The notes: generated by a model from the letters alone, not told the origin. Shown: positions 52,001-61,992, counted from the stretch's first letter. The stretch is 64,000 bases of DNA from Bugula neritina (GCA_964035545.1 OZ037773.1:1552751-1616750), one strand, 5' to 3'. Numbers and translations are program-made.

Positions 52001-52618
52001 AAATCAGGCTATTGAAATTTCTCCACTACTGCACCTAAAATGAAAAAAAATTTTAATTGCCCAAGTTCTTTAATTTTTTTAGAAAAATTTTGGTTTAAGT
52101 TCTCTCGACAACATAACTTCTTTTGCTACACTTATAACCTAGAACATGGACTTTTCTCAATTTAATCTGTACTACTACACTAAATACTTCAGGTTTCTAC
52201 TATTCTAGCTATGCTAATTATATTTTCTATGTTATGCAGCATGGGAAAAGATGATTAGCATAGCTAGAATAGTAAAAAATACACTAGAAAGAAACATGGC
52301 GGGAATAGCTATACCATAATCAACTCTTTCGACCAGAACTAAGTTGGTAGACTATAAACAACCTTGTCACTATGTGGGAGTGAAGTATGTTGATGTTCAG
52401 CAAAAACTTACCCACACTTCGCTTTTCCGCTGAGAGTAAAAGACAATGGGTATGTCTAAATTGTATTTATCTGACGTCACGTCATCACCGATGTCTAAGC
52501 TTTCATCTATGGTGATACCATATGGGTAGAACTGGTCAACGCTGGCTGCGTGTAGATTACTCCAAGTCAAGAATGCACAAGCCAACATGGCTATCCATGA
52601 TTTTATAACACCAGCCAT
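34057..52618 (-). CDS. NID1: nidogen (entactin), basement-membrane glycoprotein, 22 exons
   Basis: Exons (minus): 52618-52412, 49830-49694, 48859-48718, 48292-48081, 47632-47529, 47253-47134, 46960-46724, 45517-45299, 44679-44476, 42243-42130, 42032-41913, 41651-41517, 41105-40803, 40326-40210, 40084-39935, 39668-39540, 38978-38859, 38581-38471, 36684-36559, 36078-35907, 35629-35229, 34187-34057; 1236 codons, all phases agree. Domains: signal peptide (1-26), NIDO (about 70-250: [31 protein letters not shown]), EGF (268-307), G2F beta-barrel (308-527: VNGKVYG, FSITG, ITFREC), nine EGF modules (528-923) including a DLDEC calcium-binding type, six-blade LY/YWTD propeller (924-1193: [27 protein letters not shown]), final EGF (1194-1236). 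Nidogen bridges laminin and collagen IV. Length nearly equals human NID1 (1247 aa), but no thyroglobulin type-1 domain is present. Donor at 46723 (GTCTGG) is weak. Confidence 0.95.
34200..34690. repeat. tandem repeat in nidogen intron 21, distal part
   Basis: AT-rich units such as TAATATACCTGATAACATAG, 30-64 bp apart, start 13 bases from the acceptor of the last exon (34188). On the minus strand each carries a TCAGGTATATTAC that resembles the exon junction TTACAG/GTACG. Confidence 0.8.
34750..35228. repeat. 37-bp minisatellite repeating the nidogen exon 21 donor
   Basis: About 12 copies of a 37-bp unit (TATACCTGGTAATATAGTAA...) run up to the donor of exon 21. On the minus strand the true junction is TTACCAG/GTATAG, and about half the units contain the same TTACCAGGTATAG; the others carry TTACTAGGTGTAG. 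Confidence 0.88.
35645..35880. repeat. TATAGTATAGTA low-complexity tract in nidogen intron 20
   Basis: Degenerate AGTATATAGTATAGT repeats fill the short intron between exons 21 and 20. Confidence 0.7.
36083..36345. repeat. 30-bp minisatellite next to the nidogen exon 20 acceptor
   Basis: Nine copies of ATTAGTGAGTGGATACAGAA(ACCCCTCAAC), the first only five bases from the exon (36078). The unit includes the sequence just upstream of the acceptor but not the exon edge itself. Confidence 0.92.
36715..38185. repeat. 21-bp minisatellite of about 70 copies in nidogen intron 18
   Basis: Units of AGTGAGAGCTAGTAGTAGTA(T) with few substitutions and occasional 24-bp versions cover 1.47 kb between exons 19 and 18. 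Because the unit is 7 codons long, both strands appear open for about 500 codons (SSSIVRA on plus; SHYTTTS on minus). These are not genes. Internal block repeats suggest higher-order duplication. Confidence 0.95.
40440..40830. repeat. 33-bp minisatellite repeating the nidogen exon 13 donor
   Basis: About 11 copies of a 33-bp unit (ACCTGTGGGTGTGTTAGTGG...). On the minus strand each reads ...ACACCCACAG/GTATGTATGT, the same sequence as the exon 13 end and its donor (40803/40802). Each unit encodes [11 protein letters not shown] in the exon frame while units keep 33 bp. Confidence 0.9.
41106..41450. repeat. 21-bp minisatellite at the nidogen exon 13 acceptor
   Basis: About 16 copies of CAGTAGCAACTACAGTATATA and variants, directly touching the acceptor at 41106. 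On the minus strand most units contain ACTGTAG, the acceptor used. Confidence 0.9.
41752..41905. repeat. 27-bp minisatellite near the nidogen exon 11 donor
   Basis: Five and a half copies of ATGGTGGTACACAAGCTAGA(TGTAGAT), ending next to the donor at 41912. Confidence 0.9.
42533..42538 (-). promoter_or_regulatory. poly(A) signal of the nested C18orf21-like gene
   Basis: AATAAA on the minus strand about 125 bases after the stop codon, so the nested gene can end its transcript inside the nidogen intron. Confidence 0.5.
42663..43556 (-). CDS. C18orf21: C18orf21-like (RMP24-like) protein, single exon, nested in a nidogen intron
   Basis: 297 aa, intronless, starting at ATG 43556-43554 and ending TAA at 42665-42663; it lies inside nidogen intron 9 on the same strand. 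The central part has two cysteine pairs (NCNFCGS and [10 protein letters not shown]) spaced around [20 protein letters not shown] and [17 protein letters not shown], and a C-terminus ELFLSSIN. This matches the UPF0711/C18orf21 family: CPYC...VRLKPKA...C..C and an FLSSL end. The human protein has been described as a subunit of RNase MRP. The Ser/Lys-rich linker region is poorly conserved. A minus-strand AATAAA lies at 42538-42533. Lack of introns could mean an old retrocopy or a genuine nested gene. Confidence 0.78.
   Translation of the reverse strand: MAESKVSSHKYGDPLKARLNFSKRVSQTCFQLLPELSRHFNLQHIKMTAKYVGSNTPKFDCDEIDGVRQQNYCTNSNSKELNLNCNFCGSTNQRRFKLKPKAKTSNAIMRLMKKYRTQTRTNNQSDGLFEVKGTKSKFKDRMLMNYFKSPNQLFYQCSFCKQVMKKRGEKRAAPSFIERHSSNTNSKRRKLLHKQSDMKNESRSVSREKNHHAFVDKPTSSSFIINNDSPMQAFKANSELSNKSVKRIVQPRVASTKSKAILKKFQQDKVGNMFKSQLKNKSNKKTSDLELFLSSIN
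44170..44470. repeat. degenerate 12/24-bp repeat at the nidogen exon 9 donor
   Basis: Variants of ACTGTAGTAGTTACTGTGGT lie just outside the exon 9 donor (44475). The frames read through it are repeat translations. Confidence 0.85.
46531..46690 (+). repeat. MITE-like repeat, copy 2, in nidogen intron 7
   Basis: 160 bp with inverted ends GTGCAGTAATAGAGAAATTGAG and CTCAATTTATCCACCACTGCAC. It ends 34 bases from the exon 7 donor. Related copies are at 30795, 51877, 52042 and 63401. Confidence 0.75.
48525..48716. repeat. three extra 64-bp copies of the nidogen exon 3 end and donor
   Basis: Three near-identical 64-bp units (48525, 48589, 48653) repeat the last 37 coding bases of exon 3 ([15 protein letters not shown] region), the donor, and 20 bases of intron. 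The fourth, genuine copy starts at 48717 inside exon 3. All donors stay GT (GTAAGT or GTGAGT). Confidence 0.93.
50935..51190 (+). repeat. second MITE-like family in nidogen intron 1
   Basis: GGTGCAGAAATGGAGATTTTGACC... resembles 63187-63385, which begins GCAGAAATGGAGATTTTGAAG and ends in the inverse CCATTACTGCACC. The ends are related to those of the 160-bp family. Confidence 0.55.
51877..52190. repeat. inverted pair of MITE-like repeats (copies 3 and 4)
   Basis: 51877-52036 is a forward copy (AGTGGAGAATTAATTGAGAAAAGCC...CTCCACTACTGCACC); 52042-52190 is a reverse copy (AAGTTCTTTAATTTTTTTAG...TGGACTTTTCTCAATTTAATC). Together they form a large imperfect palindrome in nidogen intron 1. Confidence 0.7.
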
Positions 52619-53839
52619 ATTTCAAACTAACTTTGAAACAAATATGGCAGCAGTTATAAATTAGTATTAATATGTTTCTGGATGCTCTACCAACAAATGT
52701 GATTCTTGCTCATTGATCACCTGGAGCTACAGATTTTTCCAGATGGAATGCACTGCCAGTAATGAGTTTCTTCTCGAGGCACAAAGCATACATTATAATC
52801 AGGGAGTCAAGAATAACGTTATCCAATCACAACTGCTTTAGAACAAAAGCCCTTTATATGAAAGGATAACGGTGCTTCATTAGGAAGTTGTCTGCTAATC
52901 TGCTGCACAGCGCATTTGCGTTAATACTAAAGAAGTTGTCCTCTCTTCAAGACTCTTTTTACATAATAATAATATTATAAAGGGTAGGTAGCCTGATGAA
53001 CCCGCTTTCCTATTTCATTCAAACGAAAAAAAAACATATTCAATCAAAGGACAACAGCAATGCCAAATCATATACGATCAATGAATTAAAAACTGTGAGT
53101 GTGAGTGAGCTTAATCAATCACTATGAGTCACTATCAGTATGACGATGAGTATGAGTATAACTATTAGTATTACTATTAGTAATACATTTGCTCCATTAG
53201 ACTTCCACTTACTCTTAGTCTTAGTATTACTATTACTCTTGGTATTACTATAGTATTAGTATTAGTACTACTACTACTAGTACTACTACTACTAGTACTA
53301 GTACTAGTATTGCATCTTTATTTCAAATTTTATTTATTTTTAAGAATAAGTTGCAACAATTTTGTTTTATTGATAATGATTGTACATTAACTCATACGCA
53401 TAGTCAATATCATACTCATTTGATAATGATAATCTGATTATGATAATGGGATGCCGTTACTGCTGGTCATACTCATATTGATATTCATAATGTTATTCTT
53501 TTTCTAAGTCTAGTCATCAGATATTCTTATTCGATTAATTACTATTACTGAATAATACTATAGTAATAACATTAACCAATACCTGACCCTGTAACACTAA
53601 CTGTAAGTGTAGTTGTGCTACTACTTGTACCATACTGATAGTGATTGTGATACTCATATTCATACTGGTACAGCCAAGCCCAATAAGTGAATGTGGCAAT
53701 GTCAGTGTCAGTGAGAAACTGGATGTCATACTGATACTCGTATTCATACTGATAGTAATACTCAGACTTTGATTACTTATACTGTAAGTGTAAGACTAAC
53801 ACTAAATTACTGATAGTAATGCTATTACTCTTGGTATAT
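52619..53839. other. nidogen upstream region and AT-rich intergenic DNA
   Basis: No coding exon. 53100-53300 and 53560-53820 are low-complexity TAGTATTACTATTAG and GATACTCATATTCATACTG sequence. Confidence 0.6.
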
Positions 53840-54110
53840 GTACAACTTTTGCCCCCACTGGGATTGGAACCACAGACCTCAGGCTTGCAAGCAGGTGCGC
53901 TAACTAATTACACCACAAGGGCTTCAGGATGCCTAACAACATTCCACCCAGTTCTCCCCAGAACTGCACTGGCCCCCACATACTCTGTCAGTTTATGGGC
54001 TCCACTCGCCACTCAACTCCCTAACAATACTTCTGCAACACAAGGCCGAAATAGCTTGTAAAACTTTTGCCCTGCTAACCAATTACACCACAGCGGTTTC
54101 GGGATTCCTA
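53840..54110 (-). mobile_element. tRNA-derived SINE-like sequence
   Basis: On the minus strand, GCCCTTGTGGTGTAATTAGTTAGCGC...GGTTCCAATCC...GGGGGC at about 53930-53850 has the size, A-box-like (TGGTGTAATTAGTTAGC) and B-box-like (GGTTCCAATCC) sequences of a tRNA. A second A-box-like copy (TGTGGTGTAATTGGTTAGCA) lies at about 54097-54065; both are followed by GGGCAAAAGTT. The anticodon stem does not pair well, so it is not a functional tRNA. Confidence 0.5.
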
Positions 54111-54114
54111 ACAG

Positions 54115-55567
54115 CAGTATAAGTGTTACATTTACTATTAGTATTACTACTACTTTAACTTTGAGTTCAATTATAATACTATAACTATAGTTATTAGTAT
54201 ACTATTAGTATAATGAAGTGAACATAGACAACTCCAAAAGAAAACAACGAAAAACATTGCTGGTTGTTTTAGCTAAGAAAAATAAAACAAGTTTATTTAA
54301 TTACAATAATATTTATGACATGTTTTTTTTTAGATAGAAAGTTTTAATAAATTTAGTTTTTTTGTGGTTGTTGTGTCACACTAATCTTTCAATTTGTTGT
54401 GCGATTGTCTAAGATTAACTACCGGAGTTCCCATCTTTGAAAGTTCTTGTTTTTACGAAGAGTTTTGCTAAAAGTCAGTTAGTTTTTGTGATTTATTTGA
54501 TTCCTGAGTGATAGTTTCTTGTGTGTGTTTAAATAAAATATATTCTAATAATTACTTTTTTCTAGTAATTACAAACTCAACAAGTTAATTGCAGCAGATA
54601 AATAAGTATTACTAAGTTGAAATATAATTAAGGATAAGTGACTCTTCAATAGTAATACTAGAACTGTATAATTATAACTGTTACTATTACTAATAGTAAT
54701 AGTAATACCTATATGACCGCTATTGAATACTTATTGCTAGTACTTACTAACTCAGTTTTATACCAATATGAATAGCTTTACTAAATAGTACCTAATCCTA
54801 CTATTGTTATGTAATAAATATAATGCTATTAATTATACTTGGGTAATAGAAAAGCTAAGTTCATCTGCAAACTGATAATTATAGTTATAATGATACCTTT
54901 CACCTGTAATTAAATATTATAGGTATACCTATGTTAACTGTAAATAATGTTTTGAAAATTTGAAATTGTTCTTTTTGATAATTTGGTGTCTGTAACTCTT
55001 TCATTTGTTCTTTGTTTTACACTCTAATTGGTGTTATCAATATTGATAGTATAATTCATTGACTTCTTTACACAATTTTGCAATCAAATGGGATACATCT
55101 GAGTGTCATGAAAGTTTATTATATCAGTATAACTGTCATCAAGCTGCATGTTAGTAAGAAATTGTTCATTGTTGCCACAACAGCAAAATAACTAAATTCA
55201 TAAAACACTATTTTTTTACAACCACCTTAATTAGGTATTTTTAAAAAACTTTTGTTTGAAGTTATCTGGCAGATGAGTTACACATTTTGTTAGGATTACA
55301 ATCCATAAAAATATGTAACTGTGAATATTGATTTTATATTCAATTTTTTAATACTAGATACTTCAAACTAAATCCCAATTAAATCCATTTTATGTTGAGG
55401 CTATGTAGTTTCAACTTATAGACGAAACTTTGAAAGACAGCCCCCAAAGCAAGTATTGTTGACTTATAAGAACTAAACATAATTGAGAAGTGAATATAAA
55501 TATCAACTGATTTTATGATGCTCAGCCTTGTATCTCTACACACCTTACAATTTTATGTTCTAGTATC
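54115..55567. other. intergenic AT-rich DNA upstream of PHF10
   Basis: No coding exon, transposon end or RNA gene recognised. The PHF10 promoter and 5' UTR should lie in its last few hundred bases. Confidence 0.55.
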
Positions 55568-57776
55568 ATGTGTGATTCTGAACCACGCAGAGATGAGCAG
55601 CTCTCATCTCCCTCTACAGGTGGGTCTCAGCTTCTATTCTTGTCCACAAGGGTGTGGTCAATCTATTTTTAAAGATTTTAGGTAAAAATGGTACCAGTAA
55701 AAGTGGCACAGGTAATAATGGCATAAATGGAAAAGTAGGTGAAAATGGTGCACTGGGGTTAAATTTTCCCAAACCCGAAACTCAAATCCCAAACCTAAAC
55801 CCTAATATTGAAAATGTGCCATTCTTACCTGGGCTATTTTAACTGTGCCACTTTTTTTACCGGACACCATTTTTAAAAACATTTCGCAGCTTCCCACTTT
55901 TGAAGTTGTTTTATATTCAAGTATGCCTAAAACTGATGATTCTACATCTTGTATTCTTTAGTTGCTAACAAATGCTCAATAATTGAAAACCCTGATGTAA
56001 CTGAAGCAAACCTTCCACAAAATGACCCACAGAGCGCTGAACCTGACACGTACGGCAGCGGTTTGGAGGCAGCACCAGCAGAACCAGTCATGGCTTCCAC
56101 CTCTACACCTCCAGCCTCGGTTCCATGTGCAAACCCTTCCACCGAGGCTTCTCACATTGAGCCAACAACTCCAAATACTTTGCATGAATCAATTCAGAAA
56201 GCTGACGATTCGATCGCTGAAATAAATAAAGACGAAGCATATGAAGGGTTACAAGAGAATGCAGCTGAAGTTGCCTCCCCTACGGAGGTCAAAAGCTCAG
56301 TCCCAGTAGATGCTGAATCAGCCATGGTGAGCAATGATTCCCAAGTGCCACCAGAGTCGATGGATACCTCAGTAGATCTGACTGCCGCTGGTGAAGACAG
56401 CTGTCAGTCGGGGACGTGGTCGGAGTCAGCCTCCCCTCAGAAAAAGACTCGAGTGACTAATAGCAGACTAATAGTGAGTGGTCTGCCACAGGGTGTGGGT
56501 GCTGACACCCTCTTCGAATACAGATGGCCACTCGATGATGAACACTCAGATTACTGGATGCTGCAGGAACAAGTGTCAACATTTCTAAATGTCAAGTCAT
56601 TTCGTCGAAAGCATCCAGGTGAGTTTTACTTCCTGTTGGCAATACACTCAGCTATTTAGCTACTTACTCACTATACTTACTCACTAACTCAGTTATACTG
56701 TCACCAACTCAGTTATACTCTCACTAACTCAGTTATACTCTCACTAACTCAGTTATACTCTCACTAACTCAGTTATACTCTCACTTACTCAGTTATACTC
56801 TCACTAACTCAGTTATACTGTCACTTACTCAGTTATACTCTCACTAACTCAGTTATACTCTCACTAACTCAGTTATACTCTCACTTACTCAGTTATACTC
56901 TCACTAACTCAGTTATACTGTCACTTACTCAGTTATACTCTCACTAACTCAATTATACTCTCACTAACTCAGTTATACTCTCACTAACTCAGTTATACTC
57001 TCACTAACTCAGTTATACTCTCACCAACTCAGTTATACTCTCACTAACTCAGTTATACTCTCACTTACTCAGTTATACTCTCACTAACTCAGTTATACTG
57101 TCACCAACTCAGTTATACTATCACTAACTCAGTTATACTCTCACTAACTCAGTTATACTCTCACTAACTCAGTTATACTCTCACTAACTCAGTTATACTA
57201 TCACTAACTCAGTTATATTCTCACCCACCACTTCCTCTATATGTTAAATTACTGGCTGTTAGATCTGGAAAGAAGACAGATTGAGATGGAAGAGAGGAAT
57301 TATCTGCTGAGTGTAGGAGTTGTCACTGAAATGCAGTGTGATCTTGGTGAGTTACACAAACTACCATGTCGGAGGTCTTGTATCTTTGTTGGCATCACTC
57401 CACAGTTTTGAAAGTCTTTGATAGTGTGTCAATCTCCGGTGTAGTTCCATTAGATTCAGTTAATTTTAAATAACATTATTCCTGAACCATTTTATATTGT
57501 CATTGTTATTATATTTTCATTAGTATTTTATTAATCAGTTTCACCATTCAGCACAATATTGTGATGTGTTATGCATAAAATACGATGCCACACATATTAT
57601 ATTGTATCATGGTACAGGATTGACAGCGTTAAGGAGTGAAGATATATCAGACCTTATGATACAGGAATATTCTGATAAATATGATGTGAGTATGACTAGT
57701 AGTTCTACTACTACTACTAGTACTACTTCTACTACTACTACTACTACTACTAATATTACTACTACTAGTACTACTT

Positions 57777-57810
<34 letters not shown>

Positions 57811-57845
57811 CACTACTACTACTACTACTACTACTAGTACTACTG

Positions 57846-57910
<65 letters not shown>

Positions 57911-60900
57911 GCTACTACTATTACTACTACTACTACTACTACTACTACTGCTGCTACTGCTACCACTACTACTACTAATAGTAATGCTACTACTGCTACT
58001 GGCTATTTATTTAGGAGTACGCTAAAGTTCTAAGAAAAAGGGAGGAAGAGAGGCTGGCCAAGAAGCACCAGGACCTGCAGGATTTGCAGAACTCCGTCCC
58101 CTCTCAGCCAGCCGTCAGCAAAGTTGACATGAAGAAGCTGACGGAGAAAGCGGTGAAGGCAGCTGCTACTTACAATGCTTTTCTGATGAAGGAGAAGAGG
58201 GAGGAGAGAAGACATTACTTTGATATACAGACAGGGGTAGGTGTGTCATATGTGGGTGTGTTTCATATATATGGGTGTGTCTTGTGTATGTGGGTGTGTC
58301 TCATATATATATGGGTGTTTCTCAAATATGTGGGTGTGTACAAGAGGTATTAAGCACGCCCTGTGATGCCTGGTTTGCCTAAAAGAGACGTATTTACTGA
58401 CCAATTTGCTTAACATTGATGAAAATATTACAGATAATTCAGTCTCCTAAGTCAGTGTCGGGCGTTCTCCCTCCAGAACTCACCCGTCCCTCACCCTACC
58501 CTGTAGCTGTATTGAGGGGACAGTTTGCTCAATACTACAAAAGGTATGAGTTGCTGCACTGTTACTCAAGTTGATTTTATTGGTGTGTCCTAAACATCTC
58601 TTTCATTATAGATCTCTTTCATTGCCTCCCTCCGTGTATAGGTACACTCCTGATGAGCTGAACTATCTACCTGTGAAGACAGTGCTGTATGACCCTCCAA
58701 TCAGAATACACAACCTTTACATGCCCCTCCCACCAGAGGAAGAGGCCACGCCCACTCCACTGCCTCAGGTATTTACATAGCTTATAGTTGTTGGACCCCT
58801 TCCCTCTGTAGACTTCCTGTGGGGGTAGCTTACACACCTCCACCCAATCATGGCCCTAGTTCCCAGTCCGAGTCACATATACAGAGCTGTGCTCAAAACT
58901 GTGACCTTCCTTTTTACTTACCAGCCTTTTTCTGATCATAAAATTTTCCAATCTGAAAATGACTCGCTATATTCTAGCTCAAGGGTGGGCAACTTCTTTT
59001 GCATGAAGGCCAAGTTCAGAAGTCGGCCAAGACGAAGCGTCATATGATTGAACACATAAAAAACTTTATCATAACAAAGTAGTTTGTCACCAAACCTATG
59101 CTGTGCTAATCAGGGTGCATATAACAATTTTTTACTTATTTTAAGCATTAAAAGGGTCACTAAAAAATGGGCAAAGGGTCACAGGTGGCCCTGGGGCTCC
59201 CACTTACATACCCCTATTCTAGCTGGTCTGTATTCAGCAATAGGTTTTTGGAATTAATGAATAATGCTTTACCCACACAACTTTCCTGTCTATCATTACA
59301 ATATTAAACTTCTATTAGGTGGACAACTCCCTGCTGCCGACCACTGTTGAGCTCCTGACAGCTGACCCTCTGCCACCAAAGAAACACATGACAAGATTAG
59401 TCGACGCCATTTGCATTCTGTGTGGGCGGGAAGAGAACAGATCGGGTGCTGCTGAGAAATGTATCAAATGTAACCAGTGTCGGCGTGAAAGTACGTTACT
59501 CTATTAGTCTGTAATACTTACTCTATACCTCTGTAATACTTACTCTATACCTCTGTAATACTCACTCTATACCTCTGTAATACTCACTCTATACCTCTGT
59601 AATACTCACTCTATACCTCTGTAATACTTACTCTATTCCTCTGTAATACTCACTCTATACCCTGTAATACTCACTCTATACCTCTGTAATACTTACTCTA
59701 TTCCTCTGTAATACTTACTCTATTCCTCTGTAATACTCACTCTATACCCTGTAATACTCACTCTATACCCTGTAATACTTACTCTATACCTCTGTAATAC
59801 TCACTCTATACCTCTGTAATACTTACTCTATACCTCTGTAATACTTACTCTATACCTCTGTAATACTCACTCTATACCTCTGTAATACTTACTCTATACC
59901 TCTCTAATACTCACTCTATACCCTGTAATACTCACTCTATACCCTGTAATACTCACTCTATACCTCTGTAATACTTACTCTATACCTCTCTAATACTCAC
60001 TCTATACCCTGTAATACTCACTCTATACCCTGTAATACTTACTCTATACCTCTGTAATACTTACTCTATACCCTGTAATACTTACTCTATACCTCTGTAA
60101 TACTCACTCTATACCTCTGTAATACTCACTCTATACCTCTGTAATACTCACTCTATACCTCTGTAATACTCACTCTATACCTCTGTAATACTCACTCTAT
60201 ACCCTGTAATACTCACTCTATACCTCTGTAATACTCACTCTATACCTCTGTAATACTCACTCTATACCTCTGTAATACTTACTCTATTACCCTGTAATAC
60301 TTACTCTATACCCTGTAATACTTACTCTATTACTCTGTAATACTTACTCTATACCTCTGTAATACTCACTCTATACCTCTGTAATACTTACTCTATAAGT
60401 GAAAGTATTTTACCTTCTACTCTTTATCTCTTAACTTGCGTTGAAGAAATAAATTCAAGATCTACAAAAAGTTATTTCTCTTTTACTAAACTAGACTGTA
60501 TTCTAGTTGTACTCTATAGTATTCTTATTGTGTGATGTAGCCCACCCAAGGTGTATTATATACTCTATAATATTCTTATTGTATGATGTAGCCCACCCAA
60601 GTTGTATTATATACTCTATAACATTCTTATTGTATGATGTAGCTCACCCAAGGTGTATTATATACTCTATAATATTCTTATTGTATGATGTAGCCCACCC
60701 AAGGTGTATTATATACTCTATAGTATTCTTATTGTATGATGTAGCCCACCCAAGGTGTATCATATACTCTATAAGTCTATAATATTCTTATTGTATGATG
60801 TAGCTCACCCAAGTTGTATTATATACTCTATAACATTCTTATTGTATGATGTAGCTCACCCAAGGTGTATTATATACTCTATAATATTCATATTGTATGA

Positions 60901-61722
60901 TGTAGCCCACCCAAGGTGTATCATATACTCTATAAGTCTATAATATTCTTATTGTATGATGTAGCTCACCCAAGTTGTATTATATACTCTATAATATTCA
61001 TATTGTATGATGTAGCCCACCCAAGGTGTATTATATACTCTATAATATACTTATTGTATGATGTAGCTCACCCAAGGTGTATTATATACTCTATAATATT
61101 CTTATTGGATGATGTAGCTCACCCAAGTTGTATTATATACTCTATAATATTCATATTGTATGATGTAGCTCACCCAAGTTGTATTATATACTCTATAATA
61201 TATTTATTGTATGATGTAGCCCACCCAAGGTGTATTATATACTCTATAATATACATATTGTATGATGTAGCCCACCCAAGTTGCTCAGAGTTGACTCCTG
61301 AGATGCTGACTAGAGTTGTCACCTACAGCTGGACATGCATGGAGTGTAAGGTGTGTGTCAGGTGCTCTGATCCTGGCAATGAGGTATGTACTGATACTAT
61401 ATACACTACTATTATGTATACTATTACAGTGTATACTAATACCATGCATAGTGTATACTAATACAGTGTATACTGATACTGTATATACTAATACAGTGTA
61501 TACTGATACTGTATGTACTGATACTATGTATACTAATATAGTGTATACTGATACTGTTTATACTACAGTTGGTATATTTACTGTGGTAACACATGTATTT
61601 TGCAGGACAAGATGATAGTATGCGATAAATGTGACAGAGGTTACCACACTTTCTGTGTTGGCCTCAAAGCTATCCCAGAGGAGAGCATTTGGGCTTGTCC
61701 AGAGTGTGCTGGGTCCAGCTAA
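55568..61722 (+). CDS. PHF10: PHF10/BAF45a-like PBAF chromatin-remodelling subunit, 10 exons
   Basis: Exons: 55568-55619, 55962-56618, 57263-57346, 57618-57685, 58015-58236, 58434-58543, 58642-58768, 59319-59490, 61271-61383, 61606-61722 (TAA); 573 codons with consistent phase. An acidic, Ser/Pro-rich N-terminus is followed by the SAY-type domain of PHF10/supporter of activation of yellow (EYRWPLDDEH..YWMLQEQVS.FLNVKSFRRKHP...LTALRSEDISDLMIQEY...REERRHYFDIQ, RGQFAQYYKRYTPDELNYLP). Two C-terminal PHD fingers follow: PHD1 (CILC..CIKCNQC...THPSC...WTCMEC; split by the 1.8-kb intron 8) and PHD2 (CVRC...IVCDKCDRGYHTFCVGL...WACPEC). PHF10 joins the PBAF form of SWI/SNF in the nucleus; tandem PHDs of this group bind histone H3. 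The exon 9 acceptor and the stop region lie in tandem repeats. Confidence 0.95.
55676..55882. repeat. MITE-like inverted repeat in PHF10 intron 1
   Basis: The left arm (GGTAAAAATGGTACCAGTAA, AAGTGGCACAG, GTAATAATGGCA) recurs inverted at the right (CTGTGCCACTTTTTTTACCG, ACACCATTTTTAAAAA). The middle holds CCAAACCTAAACCCTAA. About 205 bp, no coding capacity. Confidence 0.65.
56660..57225. repeat. 21-bp minisatellite in PHF10 intron 2
   Basis: About 27 copies of ACTCAGTTATACTCTCACTA(A), very homogeneous, starting about 40 bases after the exon 2 donor and ending about 35 bases before the exon 3 acceptor. Confidence 0.93.
57695..57985. repeat. (ACT)n microsatellite in PHF10 intron 4
   Basis: Roughly 95 triplets, mostly ACT with GCT, ATT and AGT interruptions, beginning about 10 bases after the exon 4 donor. 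Poly-Thr and poly-Val frames through it are artefacts. Confidence 0.95.
59500..60398. repeat. 22-bp minisatellite at the start of PHF10 intron 8
   Basis: About 40 copies of CTGTAATACTCACTCTATAC(CT), with 20-bp shortened units, beginning within 20 bases of the exon 8 donor (59491). Recurring blocks of units show higher-order duplication. Confidence 0.93.
60515..61275. repeat. 51-bp minisatellite repeating the PHF10 exon 9 acceptor
   Basis: Fourteen copies of a 51-bp unit (two lengthened to 60 bp) precede exon 9. Each contains TATGATGTAG/C(C or T)CACCCAAG, the same as the true acceptor and first 10 bases of exon 9. In the exon frame each unit encodes ...YDVAHP(R or S)CIIYSI. Confidence 0.93.
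61395..61575. repeat. short tandem repeat in PHF10 intron 9
   Basis: ACTGATACTGTATATACTAA and related TACTAATACAGTGTATACTG units, starting about 10 bases after the exon 9 donor. Confidence 0.8.
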
Positions 61723-61805
61723 CTCACTCCAGAGTGTGCTGGGTCAAATTAACTCTCACTTCAGAGTGTGCTGGGTCAGGCTAACTCTCACTCCAGAGTG
61801 CGCTG
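61695..61805. repeat. 35-bp repeat of the PHF10 coding end
   Basis: TCCAGAGTGTGCTGGGTC...CTAACTC, which spans the last codons (CPECAGSS) and the stop, is repeated three more times into the 3' UTR (61727, 61762 and 61797). Confidence 0.88.
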
Positions 61806-61986
61806 TACAATGTACATTTAGACCATTATCATGTCTTTCTGTAATTGAAATCAAATTCTGACTGTCTATAAATAGCGGTGTTGTGTAGGTGTAGTTTGTA
61901 CTTACTCTACAGTGACATACACTCGGTTTCTCAGTCCAGGGTTGTATATATAAATCAACTTATATGTAAATATTTTGTACATATTG

Positions 61987-61992
61987 AATAAA
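61987..61992 (+). promoter_or_regulatory. poly(A) signal of PHF10
   Basis: AATAAA 265 bases after the stop; a second AATAAA is at 62043-62048. Confidence 0.6.

Noticed and set aside
53850-53930. Functional tRNA gene (minus strand)
   Set aside because: A- and B-box-like sequences are present but the anticodon stem does not pair, so a SINE head is more likely.
55654-55842. 62-codon Asn/Gly-rich frame in PHF10 intron 1
   Set aside because: Falls in a MITE-like inverted repeat and starts inside the intron; no coding support.
57566-58033. Poly-Thr and poly-Val proteins
   Set aside because: (ACT)n microsatellite in PHF10 intron 4.
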